NCBI GenBank assembly: GCA_002401695.1
Contig: NVTV01000001.1
Location: forward strand, 110,501-174,500
From: Alphaproteobacteria bacterium
GTDB lineage: Bacteria > Pseudomonadota > Alphaproteobacteria > Micavibrionales > Micavibrionaceae
Direction of reading: 5' to 3'
DNA length: 64,000 nt
Below, piece after piece: positions 55,586-64,000 of this stretch. A program made the translations under genes and the position numbers. Below the pieces are notes generated by a model that was not told the DNA's origin, did not search any database, and worked only from the letters and a program-made list of their open reading frames with translations. Positions within the stretch are counted from its first letter, which is position 1. The number at the start of each line of letters is the position of its first letter.

Positions 55586-55629
55586 CGTAAATTCTTTCAA
55601 TTAGGGGAATAATGTTTGTTTGTTGCGTT

Positions 55630-56472
55630 TCAGGTGGTATCCGGAATCACCGGATACCCGCCGACGGCCTTGCAATACAAACATTCATCGCCCAGAGCAT
55701 CCTGCAATTTTCTTATCAAGTCAGAATCCTGATTATGATATCCCTCAACTTCTAACAGATATGAATCATGCCCGCTAAACAGACTAATCACCGAAAATCC
55801 AGCGACCTTCGCAGCGTCCTTAATGCGGGCACGGCTTGCCTCCACACTCAGCTTTACCCCGATAAAACTAACATCATCATCAGAGGGCATAAAGTCAATT
55901 TTTGATACAACAACCCCGCGCTTATGACGCCCCACGTCATTATCTATTTTGACCTGTCCATAAGGTAACGCACAGATAATCGAAAGTTTTTCTTCAGTGT
56001 TCTGATCCAGAAAAGGTGCCCACCAAGGGGAATCATCGACGAGCTCCGGCCATGGAAGAACGGCAAAATACGCATCGCCATCCCTAACTTCAACAATTGT
56101 ATTCATATCACCCAATATATTTTTCATCGGGATAGCACTGCCGAAATAGTTTTTTGCCATATCCCAATAGGCGCTACCCTCTTCCGCTTCAGCAGAAACA
56201 ACAACACTTAAGCCTGTTTGTAATAAAGAAACCGAGCTGATCAACTCTCTCCAAATTCGTACAACAGTGGCACGCGGCAAAGGCTGCTTATGGCGGGACA
56301 GCAAGCGACGCATCAATTTTGCCTCACGTGCAGGGTGAACAATTTGCAAACCCTCTTTCTTTTTTGCCCTCGCGACAGAAGACACAAGGTCGGCGCGTTG
56401 CATCAATAAATCATGCACCTGATTATCGATAGAATCTATTTCAACGCGTATCTCACTTAATGTTTTTGACAT
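55630..56472 (-). CDS. Chorismate mutase with C-terminal ACT-like domain
   Basis: The first about 90 residues form an AroQ-type chorismate mutase: EIRVEIDSIDNQVHDLLMQRADL (about 7-29), KKEGLQIVHPAREAKLMRRL, and the helical end. The last about 80 residues (about 197-275) resemble the ACT domain of prephenate dehydratases: SVEASRARI replaces the ESRP segment, and LEVEGY...GGYP matches the usual ending. The region between is shorter than a dehydratase domain, and the TRF catalytic motif is not visible, so dehydratase activity is doubtful. It probably feeds prephenate to the neighbouring TyrA. Confidence 0.8.
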   Translation of the reverse strand: MSKTLSEIRVEIDSIDNQVHDLLMQRADLVSSVARAKKKEGLQIVHPAREAKLMRRLLSRHKQPLPRATVVRIWRELISSVSLLQTGLSVVVSAEAEEGSAYWDMAKNYFGSAIPMKNILGDMNTIVEVRDGDAYFAVLPWPELVDDSPWWAPFLDQNTEEKLSIICALPYGQVKIDNDVGRHKRGVVVSKIDFMPSDDDVSFIGVKLSVEASRARIKDAAKVAGFSVISLFSGHDSYLLEVEGYHNQDSDLIRKLQDALGDECLYCKAVGGYPVIPDTT

Positions 56473-56548
56473 CGGGCTCTTTTTATCTCACTTTACACAA
56501 GAGTTATTGCATACTGCACCTATATAAATCAATGGACCTTACACATCA

Positions 56549-57580
56549 ATGCCTCTTGTTGCCTATAAAGATTTACCAACCTTTAAACGTCTCGCAGAAG
56601 AAGGGCGCACTATTCTGCCGCCCAAACGCGCACAGCAACAAGATATCAGAGAAATGCATATAGGGTTATTAAACATGATGCCCGATGCCGCCTTGGCCGC
56701 AACCGAGCGCCAATTTTTCCGCCTCGTTGGCGAAAGTAACCAAATCGCGCAGCTTTACATCCACCCATTCACCCTTCCTGAATTAGAGCGCAGCCCAGAT
56801 ACACAAGACTATATCAATCAATATTATGAGACCTTTGAACAACTCAAAGAAAATGGACTGGACGCATTAATCGTGACAGGTGCGAATGTCTCCGGTGAAA
56901 ATTTAGAAGCCGAACCATTCTGGGAACCTCTGCAAGACATTATGGCATGGGCACATGATAACGTCGCATCAACGCTCTGTTCATGTCTGGCAACACACGC
57001 GGTTATGCAATCACGCTATAACCAGAAACGATCCGCCCTGCCTGATGGAAAATTATGGGGCGTATACAAACATAAGGTTATGAACAGACAACATCCCCTC
57101 GTACGTAATATGAACACTGTGTTCGATGTTCCGCATTCCAGACATAACACAATCAGCCCCGCACAATTCGACGCAGCAGGCATGGACACCCTTATCGCCT
57201 CTAAAGAAGCAGGCACACATATCGCAGTCAGCCCTGATGGTTTTCGTCTTGTGTGTATGCAAGGCCATCCCGAATATGATGCAATCAGCCTTCTTAAAGA
57301 ATATCAGAGAGAGGTCGCTCTCCATCAATCAGGAGGCCGCGATACCCCTCCGCCAATGCCCGCAAATTATTTCAGTGCAGAAGCGATGGAAAAACTAAAG
57401 CTCAACGACATCGATACGATAAGCAAAGAAGACCTATGTCATATGCTGGAAAACACATGGACAGACAGCGCCCGCAGCATTCTAGCCAGTTGGATCGGCC
57501 TCGTCTATCAAATCACCAATACTGATCGCAAAAAACAATTCATGGACGGTATCGACCCTGATAATCCTTTAGGGATATAA
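56549..57580 (+). CDS. metA: Homoserine O-acyltransferase MetA
   Basis: The 343-residue protein is a glutamine amidotransferase-like MetA: LNMMPDAALAATERQFFRL (about 39-57), the nucleophile Cys in STLCSCLATHA (near 142), the conserved His-Glu pair of MQGHPEYD (about 234-241). MetA activates homoserine with acetyl- or succinyl-CoA, the first committed step to methionine. Which acyl donor is used depends on one active-site residue that I cannot place surely. The start fits the typical MPLVAYKDLPTF opening. Confidence 0.93.
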   Translation: MPLVAYKDLPTFKRLAEEGRTILPPKRAQQQDIREMHIGLLNMMPDAALAATERQFFRLVGESNQIAQLYIHPFTLPELERSPDTQDYINQYYETFEQLKENGLDALIVTGANVSGENLEAEPFWEPLQDIMAWAHDNVASTLCSCLATHAVMQSRYNQKRSALPDGKLWGVYKHKVMNRQHPLVRNMNTVFDVPHSRHNTISPAQFDAAGMDTLIASKEAGTHIAVSPDGFRLVCMQGHPEYDAISLLKEYQREVALHQSGGRDTPPPMPANYFSAEAMEKLKLNDIDTISKEDLCHMLENTWTDSARSILASWIGLVYQITNTDRKKQFMDGIDPDNPLGI

Positions 57581-57593
57581 AAATTATTGCCAA

Positions 57594-58355
57594 TCACTTC
57601 TTTAGTGAGAAATTCTGCGGCACAACCCCGCCGCCGCCTTGCAGCAATTCCTTGGTCTTCGCCAACACAGATGAGCCCGTTCCCGTTTTATCGATTTTAG
57701 CGTAGATCTGCTTGCTCATCTCCATCATGTGAACACCGGCTACAAACGGCAATATATTACCCGCCATGCGCTCTATCAAATTCGCAGATTTCATCATAAT
57801 CGGCGACGCAGGCATTGGCGGTACAAACAGCGCAGCCTTATGTCGTTCTTGAACAAACATATTATCACGGAAATAAGCCCCCAGTTGAGACGCCGTAAAT
57901 GGATGCCCATGGCCAAATGGTGACCAATCCGCCTTTGACCAAACCCCCATACGATTGGGAACAATAACCAGCAACCGACCGTTCGGTTTCAAGACCCTCC
58001 AAATTTCCTGCAAAGATTCGCGCAAGTGATCACAGTGTTCCAGATGATGGATCAACAAAATCCTGTCGACCGAACTGCTCTCCAAAGGCATACGAAATTC
58101 ATTCGAAATAAACGCCATATTCTTTTGATCTGCGCACCAATGTGCCGCCCCTTGTTTCGGCGTGGTCATAGCAATAACGCGCTCTGCGCTCTTAGATAAA
58201 GGCGCAAGATATGGCGCAGCATACCCACAGCCCAAAACCCGAACGCCATACATATCAGGCCAGAACTCATTAATATGAGTTTGCAAGACACCCTGAACGA
58301 TACGGCCTATATCGCTGTCATAAAAATTTTGTAAATCTGAAATCGAAAAATACAT
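57594..58355 (-). CDS. Class I SAM-dependent methyltransferase
   Basis: This 253-residue protein has the methyltransferase core: VRVLGCGYAAPYLAPL (about 38-53) binds S-adenosylmethionine and LIHHLEHCDHLRESLQEIWRVLKPNGRLLVIVP is the motif I-III region (about 104-135). The C-terminal 80 residues are unrecognised. The target is unknown. In many alphaproteobacteria this gene flanks gloB, which is not seen here. It converges on metA (13-base gap). Confidence 0.8.
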   Translation of the reverse strand: MYFSISDLQNFYDSDIGRIVQGVLQTHINEFWPDMYGVRVLGCGYAAPYLAPLSKSAERVIAMTTPKQGAAHWCADQKNMAFISNEFRMPLESSSVDRILLIHHLEHCDHLRESLQEIWRVLKPNGRLLVIVPNRMGVWSKADWSPFGHGHPFTASQLGAYFRDNMFVQERHKAALFVPPMPASPIMMKSANLIERMAGNILPFVAGVHMMEMSKQIYAKIDKTGTGSSVLAKTKELLQGGGGVVPQNFSLKK

Positions 58356-58368
58356 CAGGGCATCTTTA

Positions 58369-58474
58369 TATAGTTATTTGAATTCATTTTAATACAAGGC
58401 GAGAGAAGCGTCGGCGTATAATAATACGGTAGCGACGAAACAACGCTGTAACAAAGTAAAAGCAAGTAACTATA
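58369..58474 (+). repeat. Long-palindrome repeat, copy 3, abutting the mutT stop
   Basis: TATAGTTA (58369-58376) and TAACTATA (58467-58474) are perfect 8 bp outer arms; ATTTTAATAC and GTAACAAAGT extend the pairing. The core AAGCGTCGGCGTATAATAATACGGTAGC...AACAACGC resembles copies at 23077 and 25772. The unit fills the gap between the methyltransferase start and the mutT stop, which begins one base further on. Confidence 0.65.
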
Positions 58475-58942
58475 CTATAAATGGTCTCTTAATTGGTAAA
58501 TAAGTGGCAAGTCAGCCTCGGGCATTGGATAATCGTACATATCCTGTGGCAAAGCCCATGCAAAGCCCTGCTGCCCCTCCAAAGCTTTTATATCACCGCG
58601 CCAAACACGGCACACAAATAAAGGCATCAGCAAATGAAAATCATCATAGGCATGAGACGCAAAACCAATGGGCGAAAAACAACATTCCCGCGTTTCTATG
58701 CCCAGTTCTTCCTCTAACTCACGCATCAGCGCATATTCGGGGTTTTCACCTTCCTGAACCTTACCGCCTGGAAATTCCCATAGGCCTGCCATGGATTTTC
58801 CCTCTGGCCTTTGCGCCAATAAAACGCGCCCCTCCTTATCAACCAAAGCCACCGCAGCAACTAAAACCACAGGCAGACCTGATGGCTGCTCCGGCCTAGG
58901 CAATTTCAGTGCTTGCGCACAATTCATTTTATTGGTTGCCAT
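58475..58942 (-). CDS. mutT: MutT-type Nudix hydrolase (8-oxo-dGTP diphosphatase)
   Basis: With ATG at 58942 (GAGG nine bases upstream) the protein is 155 residues and contains an exact Nudix box: Gly60, Glu66, Arg74-Glu75, Glu78-Glu79, Gly81. The flanking VLLAQRPEGKSMAGLWEFPGG segment (about 40-60) and the DDFHLLMPLFVC strand are typical of MutT. MutT removes 8-oxo-dGTP to prevent mutations. A longer start to 59005 is possible but less likely. In related genomes argJ often lies between this gene and the isomerase; no argJ is seen here. Confidence 0.9.
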   Translation of the reverse strand: MATNKMNCAQALKLPRPEQPSGLPVVLVAAVALVDKEGRVLLAQRPEGKSMAGLWEFPGGKVQEGENPEYALMRELEEELGIETRECCFSPIGFASHAYDDFHLLMPLFVCRVWRGDIKALEGQQGFAWALPQDMYDYPMPEADLPLIYQLRDHL

Positions 58943-58979
58943 GTGCTTATGCCTCATTATTCTAAATTCTGGGATAATA

Positions 58980-59012
58980 AAAAGCCGCGAAGTACACAAC
59001 ATCACGGCTTTT
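58980..59012 (-). terminator. Terminator between the isomerase gene and mutT
   Basis: AAAAGCCG (58980-58987) and CGGCTTTT (59005-59012) are perfect 8 bp arms with a 17-base loop. On the minus strand it follows the isomerase stop and would end its transcript. Confidence 0.6.
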
Positions 59013-59036
59013 ATAAAATTTTATAAATTAAAGAAA

Positions 59037-60116
59037 TTACTCAACAGCGCCCTCAACTGCTACGCCATCTTCATCAGGCGCATCCATTGGCGTTACTGCG
59101 GCATCAGCCTCCGCAGAAGTATCTTCTACCGTACCTTCTGAACCGGCCGCAGGCTCTGTTTTGGCAATAGGATTACCATTAATGTCAAAGCGTTCAATCA
59201 CAACATCTGCTTTCAATTCTGCAATCATTTCATCAAGAATAACGCGCTGTAACTCTTTTTCCATATAGGGCTTGGCATCCTCAAATGGTGCTGGTGGACG
59301 CTTACGTTTTTCATCAACCTTGATGATGTGAAATCCGAAGTCTGTCTTCACAGGCACTTTTGAATATGTTCCCGCTTCCAGAGCAAATGCTGCTTCTGCA
59401 AAGGCAGGAACAACATCAGTTTTTGCGAAATAACCAAGATCTCCACCGTCTTCAGCAGAACCATCTTGGGAGTTTTCTTTTGCCAAATCAGCAAAGGCTT
59501 CGCCTTTTTTCAATTTTTCGATCAGATCTTTAGCCAGCTTTTCATTATCAACAAGAATATGAGCAACCTTCACTTCTTCAACATCCTGAAAATTCGCTAA
59601 ATACTGTTCGTATTCAGCCTTCAAACGCTCATCCGTCAATTTGGACTTCACAGTGTTTTGAAGAAATTTATTACGAACGATCTGAACCTTAACGCCTTCC
59701 AACTGCTTTAAAACATCAGCATCATTTTCAAGACCTGAACTTGCAGCATTATTATCAATAACTTTATTATTAATGATTTGTTCTAACGCCAACGAGAAAA
59801 GTTGTTCAGGCGGTATTTGCTGCATCTGCGCTGGCATAGTATTTACCAAAGCAAGAACATCCTGACGTTTAATCTCATCACCGTATAGTTTGGCCAAAAC
59901 AGGATTTTCATTTTTAGGCTTTTCTGGTTCCGCCGCCGCAATCTCAACTGCGCCATTCGCAGACGAATCACTCTTCGCCAAAATCGTGTCTAATTTTCCG
60001 GATTTATAGGCAAAAAAGCCGACTCCCGCGATAATCAATATAACAAGTGTCGCAGCAATGGCATTCCCGCGCTCCGATGTGCGCGTTTCATGGCACGATT
60101 TCTTATGCTCAATCAT
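59037..60116 (-). CDS. Parvulin-type peptidylprolyl isomerase, membrane-anchored
   Basis: The 359-residue protein has an N-terminal membrane helix (about 20-40; AATLVILIIAGVGFFAY), a SurA_N-like helical region (about 70-180) and a rotamase domain (about 180-275) with VKVAHILVDN, GGDLGYFAKTDVVPAF and FGFHIIKVDEKR. The tail is acidic (Glu/Asp/Ala-rich). It is a foldase for exported proteins, facing the periplasm. It diverges from secA, the translocase motor, as is usual in alphaproteobacteria. Confidence 0.92.
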   Translation of the reverse strand: MIEHKKSCHETRTSERGNAIAATLVILIIAGVGFFAYKSGKLDTILAKSDSSANGAVEIAAAEPEKPKNENPVLAKLYGDEIKRQDVLALVNTMPAQMQQIPPEQLFSLALEQIINNKVIDNNAASSGLENDADVLKQLEGVKVQIVRNKFLQNTVKSKLTDERLKAEYEQYLANFQDVEEVKVAHILVDNEKLAKDLIEKLKKGEAFADLAKENSQDGSAEDGGDLGYFAKTDVVPAFAEAAFALEAGTYSKVPVKTDFGFHIIKVDEKRKRPPAPFEDAKPYMEKELQRVILDEMIAELKADVVIERFDINGNPIAKTEPAAGSEGTVEDTSAEADAAVTPMDAPDEDGVAVEGAVE

Positions 60117-60280
60117 AATATTCCTCTTAATTTTTTTAAATATGTATCAATCATTGATGACCCTAACGAATGAAATTACTGTTTTCAACACCTATTATTA
60201 GGTCTACCCACAGGGCTTTTATTGACGTGGACGATTTTGCACCTTATATCAAGTGCACTCATTACTTTTTAGGAGACTTT

Positions 60281-63019
60281 ATGGTACTCGGCTTGGCAAC
60301 AAAAATATTCGGTTCTTCTAATGACCGCGCGTTAAAAAAATTCCAAACACACATTGATCCAATCAATGCGCTGGAAGCGACATACGAACCAATGGATGAT
60401 TCAAAATTACAGGATCAAACCGACCTGTTTCGTCAGCGCCTTGAAAATGGTGAGCCACTGAATAATCTCCTGCACGAATCATTCGCCGTTGTGCGTGAAG
60501 CTGCTAAAAGATCACTGGGGCAACGTCATTACGATGTACAGCTTCTCGGTGGATTGGTTTTGAATGATGGACAAATCGCAGAAATGCGCACGGGTGAAGG
60601 TAAAACCCTTGTCGCAACGCTAGCTGTTTATCTAAACGCTCTATCAGGTAAAGGCGTGCATGTTGTAACCGTCAATGATTACCTCGCCGAGCGTGACGCC
60701 GAATGGATGAGCCAAGTCTACACCTTCCTTGGCCTGACAACCGGATGTATTACGGGCAATATCAGCGAAGAAGATCGCCGCAAAGCCTATGCCGCAGATG
60801 TTAGTTATGGCACGAACAATGAATTCGGCTTTGATTATTTGCGCGATAATATGAAATTCAGGCTAGATCAAATGGTTCAGCGCCCTTTCAACTTCGCCAT
60901 TGTCGATGAAGTTGATTCGATTCTGGTTGATGAAGCCAGAACCCCTCTGATTATTTCAGGCCCGTCCGAAGGCAATATGGAGCTTTATATCTCCGTTGAT
61001 AAAATCATTCCTCAACTGGAAGATGCCGATTACGATTTGGAAGAAAAGCACAAAAGCATCGTTCTAACCGAACAAGGACAAGAACATGTCGAGGAGCTAC
61101 TCAGGGAGCATGGCATCCTTAAAGAAGGCAACATGTACGATATGAATAACATATCCTTAGTACATCATGTTAATCAGGCTTTGCGCGCCCATAAATTATT
61201 TAAAGGCGAAAAAGACTATATTGTTCAAGATGATAAAGTCACACTAATTGATGAATTTACAGGCCGCATGATGGATGGCAGACGTCTATCCGAAGGGTTG
61301 CACCAAGCCATCGAAGCCAAAGAAAATGTTCACATTCAAAACGAAAATCAAACGCTGGCTTCTATCACGTTCCAGAATTATTTCCGTATGTACCCCAAAT
61401 TATCCGGTATGACAGGAACGGCGATGACCGAAGCGGCAGAGTTTGACGAAATTTATAAACTCGGCGTTATCTCTATCCCGACACATACCGATATTTCGCG
61501 CATCGACCACGAAGATAAAATCTATAAATCCTTACGTGAAAAAGAAGATGCAATTATTGGTCTGATCGAAGAATGTATGGACCGCAAGCAACCGATCTTG
61601 GTGGGGACAGTCTCGATTGAAAAATCAGAGACCCTCTCCGCACGTTTAAAGAAAGCCAAAATAAAGCACAACGTTCTAAATGCGCGTCACCACGAAAGAG
61701 AAGCCTATATCGTTGGGCAAGCGGGACAGCTTGGCGCGATAACAATTGCAACAAACATGGCAGGTCGTGGAACGGACATTCAACTTGGCGGTAACGCCGA
61801 CATGCTTGTTCAAGACGCTATCGATCCATCATGGTCGGAAGATAAACAAGAAAAAGAAGCACAAAAAATACGTGATGACGTTGAAAAAGACAAGAAACTG
61901 GTTATAGAGGCCGGCGGCCTATATATCGTCGGAACAGAACGCCACGAATCACGACGCATCGATAACCAGCTCCGTGGACGTTCAGGTCGTCAAGGCGATC
62001 CGGGTGCTTCCATTTTCTTCCTCTCCGTTGAAGATGACCTTATGCGCGTCTTTGCAGGCCAACAGTTGGAAGGCCTCTTAAACAGCAAACGCATCGGCCT
62101 TGAAGATGGTGAAGCCTTAGAGCATCCATGGATTTCAAAAATGCTGGAACGCGCACAAGGCAAAGTCGAAGCCATGAACTTCGAAATGCGGAAAAACCTG
62201 CTGAAATTCGATGATGTGATGAATAATCAACGTAAAGAAATTTACGAGGAACGCCGCGAAGTTATGAGCGCCGACAACATCGAGGAAATGGTGAAAGACA
62301 TGCGCCACGATGCAATCGAAGACGCCGTAGAACGCTGCATCCCTGCCGGTGCATATGCCGAGCAATGGGATACGGATACCCTTGAAACAGAAATTCTACG
62401 CGTTATAAACATGCAACTGCCCGTCAAAGATTGGGCAAAGGAAGAAGGCATCGCCGACCATGAATTGATGGAGCGTATTATTGATTCCTCTGACAAGAAA
62501 ATGGCCGAAAAAGTTGCAAATACAGGCGCAGATATCTGGAGACAGATCGAAAAATCCATCGTCCTTCAAATGATTGACCAGCATTGGAAAGAACATCTCT
62601 TAAACCTCGATCATCTTCGCCAAGGTATTAATCTGCGTGCATTTGGTCAAAAAGATCCGCTTAATGAATATAAAACCGAAGCGTTCTCAATGTTTCAAAA
62701 CATGCTTGAATCCATGCGGGAAACCATCACCCAGACACTTTGTTTGGTGGAAGTAAATATGGACACCAATGGCGCAAGCCTAACCATGAACCCAAGCAGC
62801 GACACGCCAACACAGGAAAGTAGATCTGACCCTGCTCTATCAGGGGCAGGATCAGGGACGTCGCCGCAAAACAGGCAAACCGCACCAAAACCTTTCCCAC
62901 AAAAACGCGTCTTATTTAACAAAGATGATCCCGAAACATGGGGCAAAACACCACGCAACGCACCATGCCCATGTGGATCAGGAAAGAAATACAAACAGTG
63001 CCATGGAAAAATCACCTGA
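60281..63019 (+). CDS. secA: Protein translocase subunit SecA
   Basis: With ATG at 60281 (AGGAGA about five bases upstream) the protein is 912 residues. It contains the DEAD motor with MRTGEGKTL (about 102-110), [14 protein letters not shown] (about 207-220), the preprotein cross-linking domain, [13 protein letters not shown] (about 491-503) and [11 protein letters not shown] (about 566-576), and ends in a zinc-binding [14 protein letters not shown] tail. SecA drives proteins through SecYEG. An upstream in-frame ATG at 60170 exists but the ribosome site supports 60281. Confidence 0.97.
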   Translation: MVLGLATKIFGSSNDRALKKFQTHIDPINALEATYEPMDDSKLQDQTDLFRQRLENGEPLNNLLHESFAVVREAAKRSLGQRHYDVQLLGGLVLNDGQIAEMRTGEGKTLVATLAVYLNALSGKGVHVVTVNDYLAERDAEWMSQVYTFLGLTTGCITGNISEEDRRKAYAADVSYGTNNEFGFDYLRDNMKFRLDQMVQRPFNFAIVDEVDSILVDEARTPLIISGPSEGNMELYISVDKIIPQLEDADYDLEEKHKSIVLTEQGQEHVEELLREHGILKEGNMYDMNNISLVHHVNQALRAHKLFKGEKDYIVQDDKVTLIDEFTGRMMDGRRLSEGLHQAIEAKENVHIQNENQTLASITFQNYFRMYPKLSGMTGTAMTEAAEFDEIYKLGVISIPTHTDISRIDHEDKIYKSLREKEDAIIGLIEECMDRKQPILVGTVSIEKSETLSARLKKAKIKHNVLNARHHEREAYIVGQAGQLGAITIATNMAGRGTDIQLGGNADMLVQDAIDPSWSEDKQEKEAQKIRDDVEKDKKLVIEAGGLYIVGTERHESRRIDNQLRGRSGRQGDPGASIFFLSVEDDLMRVFAGQQLEGLLNSKRIGLEDGEALEHPWISKMLERAQGKVEAMNFEMRKNLLKFDDVMNNQRKEIYEERREVMSADNIEEMVKDMRHDAIEDAVERCIPAGAYAEQWDTDTLETEILRVINMQLPVKDWAKEEGIADHELMERIIDSSDKKMAEKVANTGADIWRQIEKSIVLQMIDQHWKEHLLNLDHLRQGINLRAFGQKDPLNEYKTEAFSMFQNMLESMRETITQTLCLVEVNMDTNGASLTMNPSSDTPTQESRSDPALSGAGSGTSPQNRQTAPKPFPQKRVLFNKDDPETWGKTPRNAPCPCGSGKKYKQCHGKIT

Positions 63020-63905
63020 GCCTACCTCCCGTGACTATATAGAGACTGCCCTCACATGCCAAAACAGCGAGGGCACACATAAAATCGTCTATAGCGATTG
63101 GGGACAGGACAATATGCAAGTCATTGTCTGCATCCATGGCCTGACAGGAAACGGGCATGATTTTGATTATCTCGCCCCTCACCTCGTTGAATGCGGATAC
63201 CGCGTGATTGCCATTGACCTTGCCGGACGCGGGCGCAGTGACTTTCTGCCCAATCCACTGGACTATAATTATCAGCAATATCATCAAGATATTCTCGCCG
63301 TTCTCATGCATTTAAATCTGAACACACCGCGCAGTGTTGATTGGCTGGGTGTTTCGCTTGGCGGGCTACTTGGTATTGCTTTAGCGGCTGAGGAAGATAC
63401 CCCAATCCGTCGTCTGATTTTAAATGATGTTGGCCCAGAAGTGCCGAAAAAAATGGTGAAATTCATCCTGCGCATTATCAAGAAACTCTATAAATTCAAA
63501 AACGTTGCACGGTTGGAAAAACGCATGCGTAAAACCCGTGGCCTAACATGGGGGCCAATTACGGATGCGCAATGGAAATACATGGCAGAGCATAATTTCC
63601 GCACCATCCGCAAGAGGAAAATCGCCTACGCGTATGATGAGAAAATCGCAAGAATTTTTAAAACCCAGCCGACAGGCACAGTTGATTTATGGCCTCTCTG
63701 GGATCAGATCAAATGCCCTACGCTTGTGCTGCGCGGTGGACGATCCGTTATCCTATCCAAAGATATTTTGGAGAAAATGCAGCGCACCGCCATTGGTTTT
63801 TCCCTCGATACACATATCTTCGAAGATTGCGGCCACGTCCCATCCCTGATGGCACCAGAGCAAATCGCCGTTATCGAAGATTGGCTAGAAAAACGCAGTC
63901 TATGA
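63003..63905 (+). CDS. Alpha/beta hydrolase
   Basis: With ATG at 63003 (overlapping the secA end by 17 bases) the protein is 300 residues. Visible are the oxyanion HGLTGNG (about 40-46), the nucleophile elbow GVSLGGLLG (about 113-121, Ser), a likely acid in the [20 protein letters not shown] region (about 225-245), and a catalytic His in CGHVPSL (about 277-283). It belongs to the alpha/beta hydrolase fold; substrate unknown. Its last base overlaps the start of the next gene (ATGA). Confidence 0.88.
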   Translation: MEKSPEPTSRDYIETALTCQNSEGTHKIVYSDWGQDNMQVIVCIHGLTGNGHDFDYLAPHLVECGYRVIAIDLAGRGRSDFLPNPLDYNYQQYHQDILAVLMHLNLNTPRSVDWLGVSLGGLLGIALAAEEDTPIRRLILNDVGPEVPKKMVKFILRIIKKLYKFKNVARLEKRMRKTRGLTWGPITDAQWKYMAEHNFRTIRKRKIAYAYDEKIARIFKTQPTGTVDLWPLWDQIKCPTLVLRGGRSVILSKDILEKMQRTAIGFSLDTHIFEDCGHVPSLMAPEQIAVIEDWLEKRSL

Positions 63906-64000
63906 ACCAAACAAACACAGACATCGTAATTTTCGGCGCGGGGATAGCAGGTCTGTGGACGTTTAATCGCCTGAAAACCATGGGCTATGATGTTTTATTG
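63902..64000 (+). CDS. FAD-dependent oxidoreductase (start only, partial)
   Basis: An ATG overlapping the preceding stop (ATGA) opens a frame that runs off the window. The 33 visible residues include DIVIFGAGIAGLWTFNRL, a GxGxxG dinucleotide-binding start. The family (for example an NAD/FAD oxidoreductase) cannot be narrowed. Confidence 0.7.
   Translation, partial: MNQTNTDIVIFGAGIAGLWTFNRLKTMGYDVLL

Overview
The window looks like a chromosomal segment of a Gram-negative alphaproteobacterium with modest G+C. Lineage markers include a DUF3126 protein, a DUF4167 protein next to prmC/prfA, a TIGR02302/DUF4175 protein next to lysA and ftsEX, a HIG1 'twin transmembrane' protein before etfBA, DUF599 and DUF2125 domains, class II DAHP synthase and an olsB-olsA ornithine-lipid pair. 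Lipid A/LPS genes (waaA, lpxK, an lpxL-type acyltransferase) confirm an outer membrane. I cannot name the genus. Housekeeping genes are intact.

Positions 1 to about 8200 look like the end of an integrated mobile element. There is the C-terminus of a MobA/MobL-type relaxase and a ParE/ParD-like toxin-antitoxin pair with its operator. An AT-rich three-gene defence-like operon follows: an OLD-family ATPase/TOPRIM nuclease, a UvrD-like helicase (together Gabija-like) and a GIY-YIG nuclease-domain protein. Next come a ~320 bp chain of nine hairpins of unknown identity, a small unknown gene, three 12 bp tandem repeats, a secreted Cys-rich protein, and a tRNA-Arg gene whose 3' end is partly duplicated 70 bp away.

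Positions 8353-23050 hold a large unknown protein, a low-molecular-weight phosphatase, olsBA, DUF3126, three secreted proteins (two are tandem paralogues), the waaA-lpxK-lpxL lipid A operon, a cyclic-nucleotide-phosphodiesterase-like HD protein, class II DAHP synthase and nadE. Positions 23077-28772 hold gltX, trmJ, rpsD, a CAU tRNA whose 3' half is duplicated around a ~0.5 kb insert, and a leucyl aminopeptidase.

Positions 28760-38897 are mainly on the minus strand: a Mur-ligase family enzyme, a lipoprotein, clpB, and lysC - rodZ-like - prfA - prmC - DUF4167. Positions 38946-49752 carry ubiG, HIG1, etfBA, a pentapeptide-repeat protein, a TlpA-like thioredoxin, lptM-like, lysA, TIGR02302 (with a perfect nine-copy Glu-Thr-Thr repeat) and a convergent, overlapping zinc-ribbon protein. 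Positions 49836-64000 carry ftsEX, a DUF218 protein, a PlsC-DUF2125 fusion, DUF599, aromatic amino acid genes (tyrA and a chorismate mutase-ACT protein), metA, a methyltransferase, mutT, a parvulin-type isomerase, secA, an alpha/beta hydrolase and the start of an FAD oxidoreductase.

Three copies of a ~100 bp long-palindrome repeat sit flush against gene boundaries (gltX start, rpsD stop, mutT stop). The strongest candidates for something new are the OLD/UvrD/GIY-YIG cluster with its neighbouring hairpin chain, the palindromic repeat family, the tRNA-half duplication with its small insert, and the tandem secreted paralogues.
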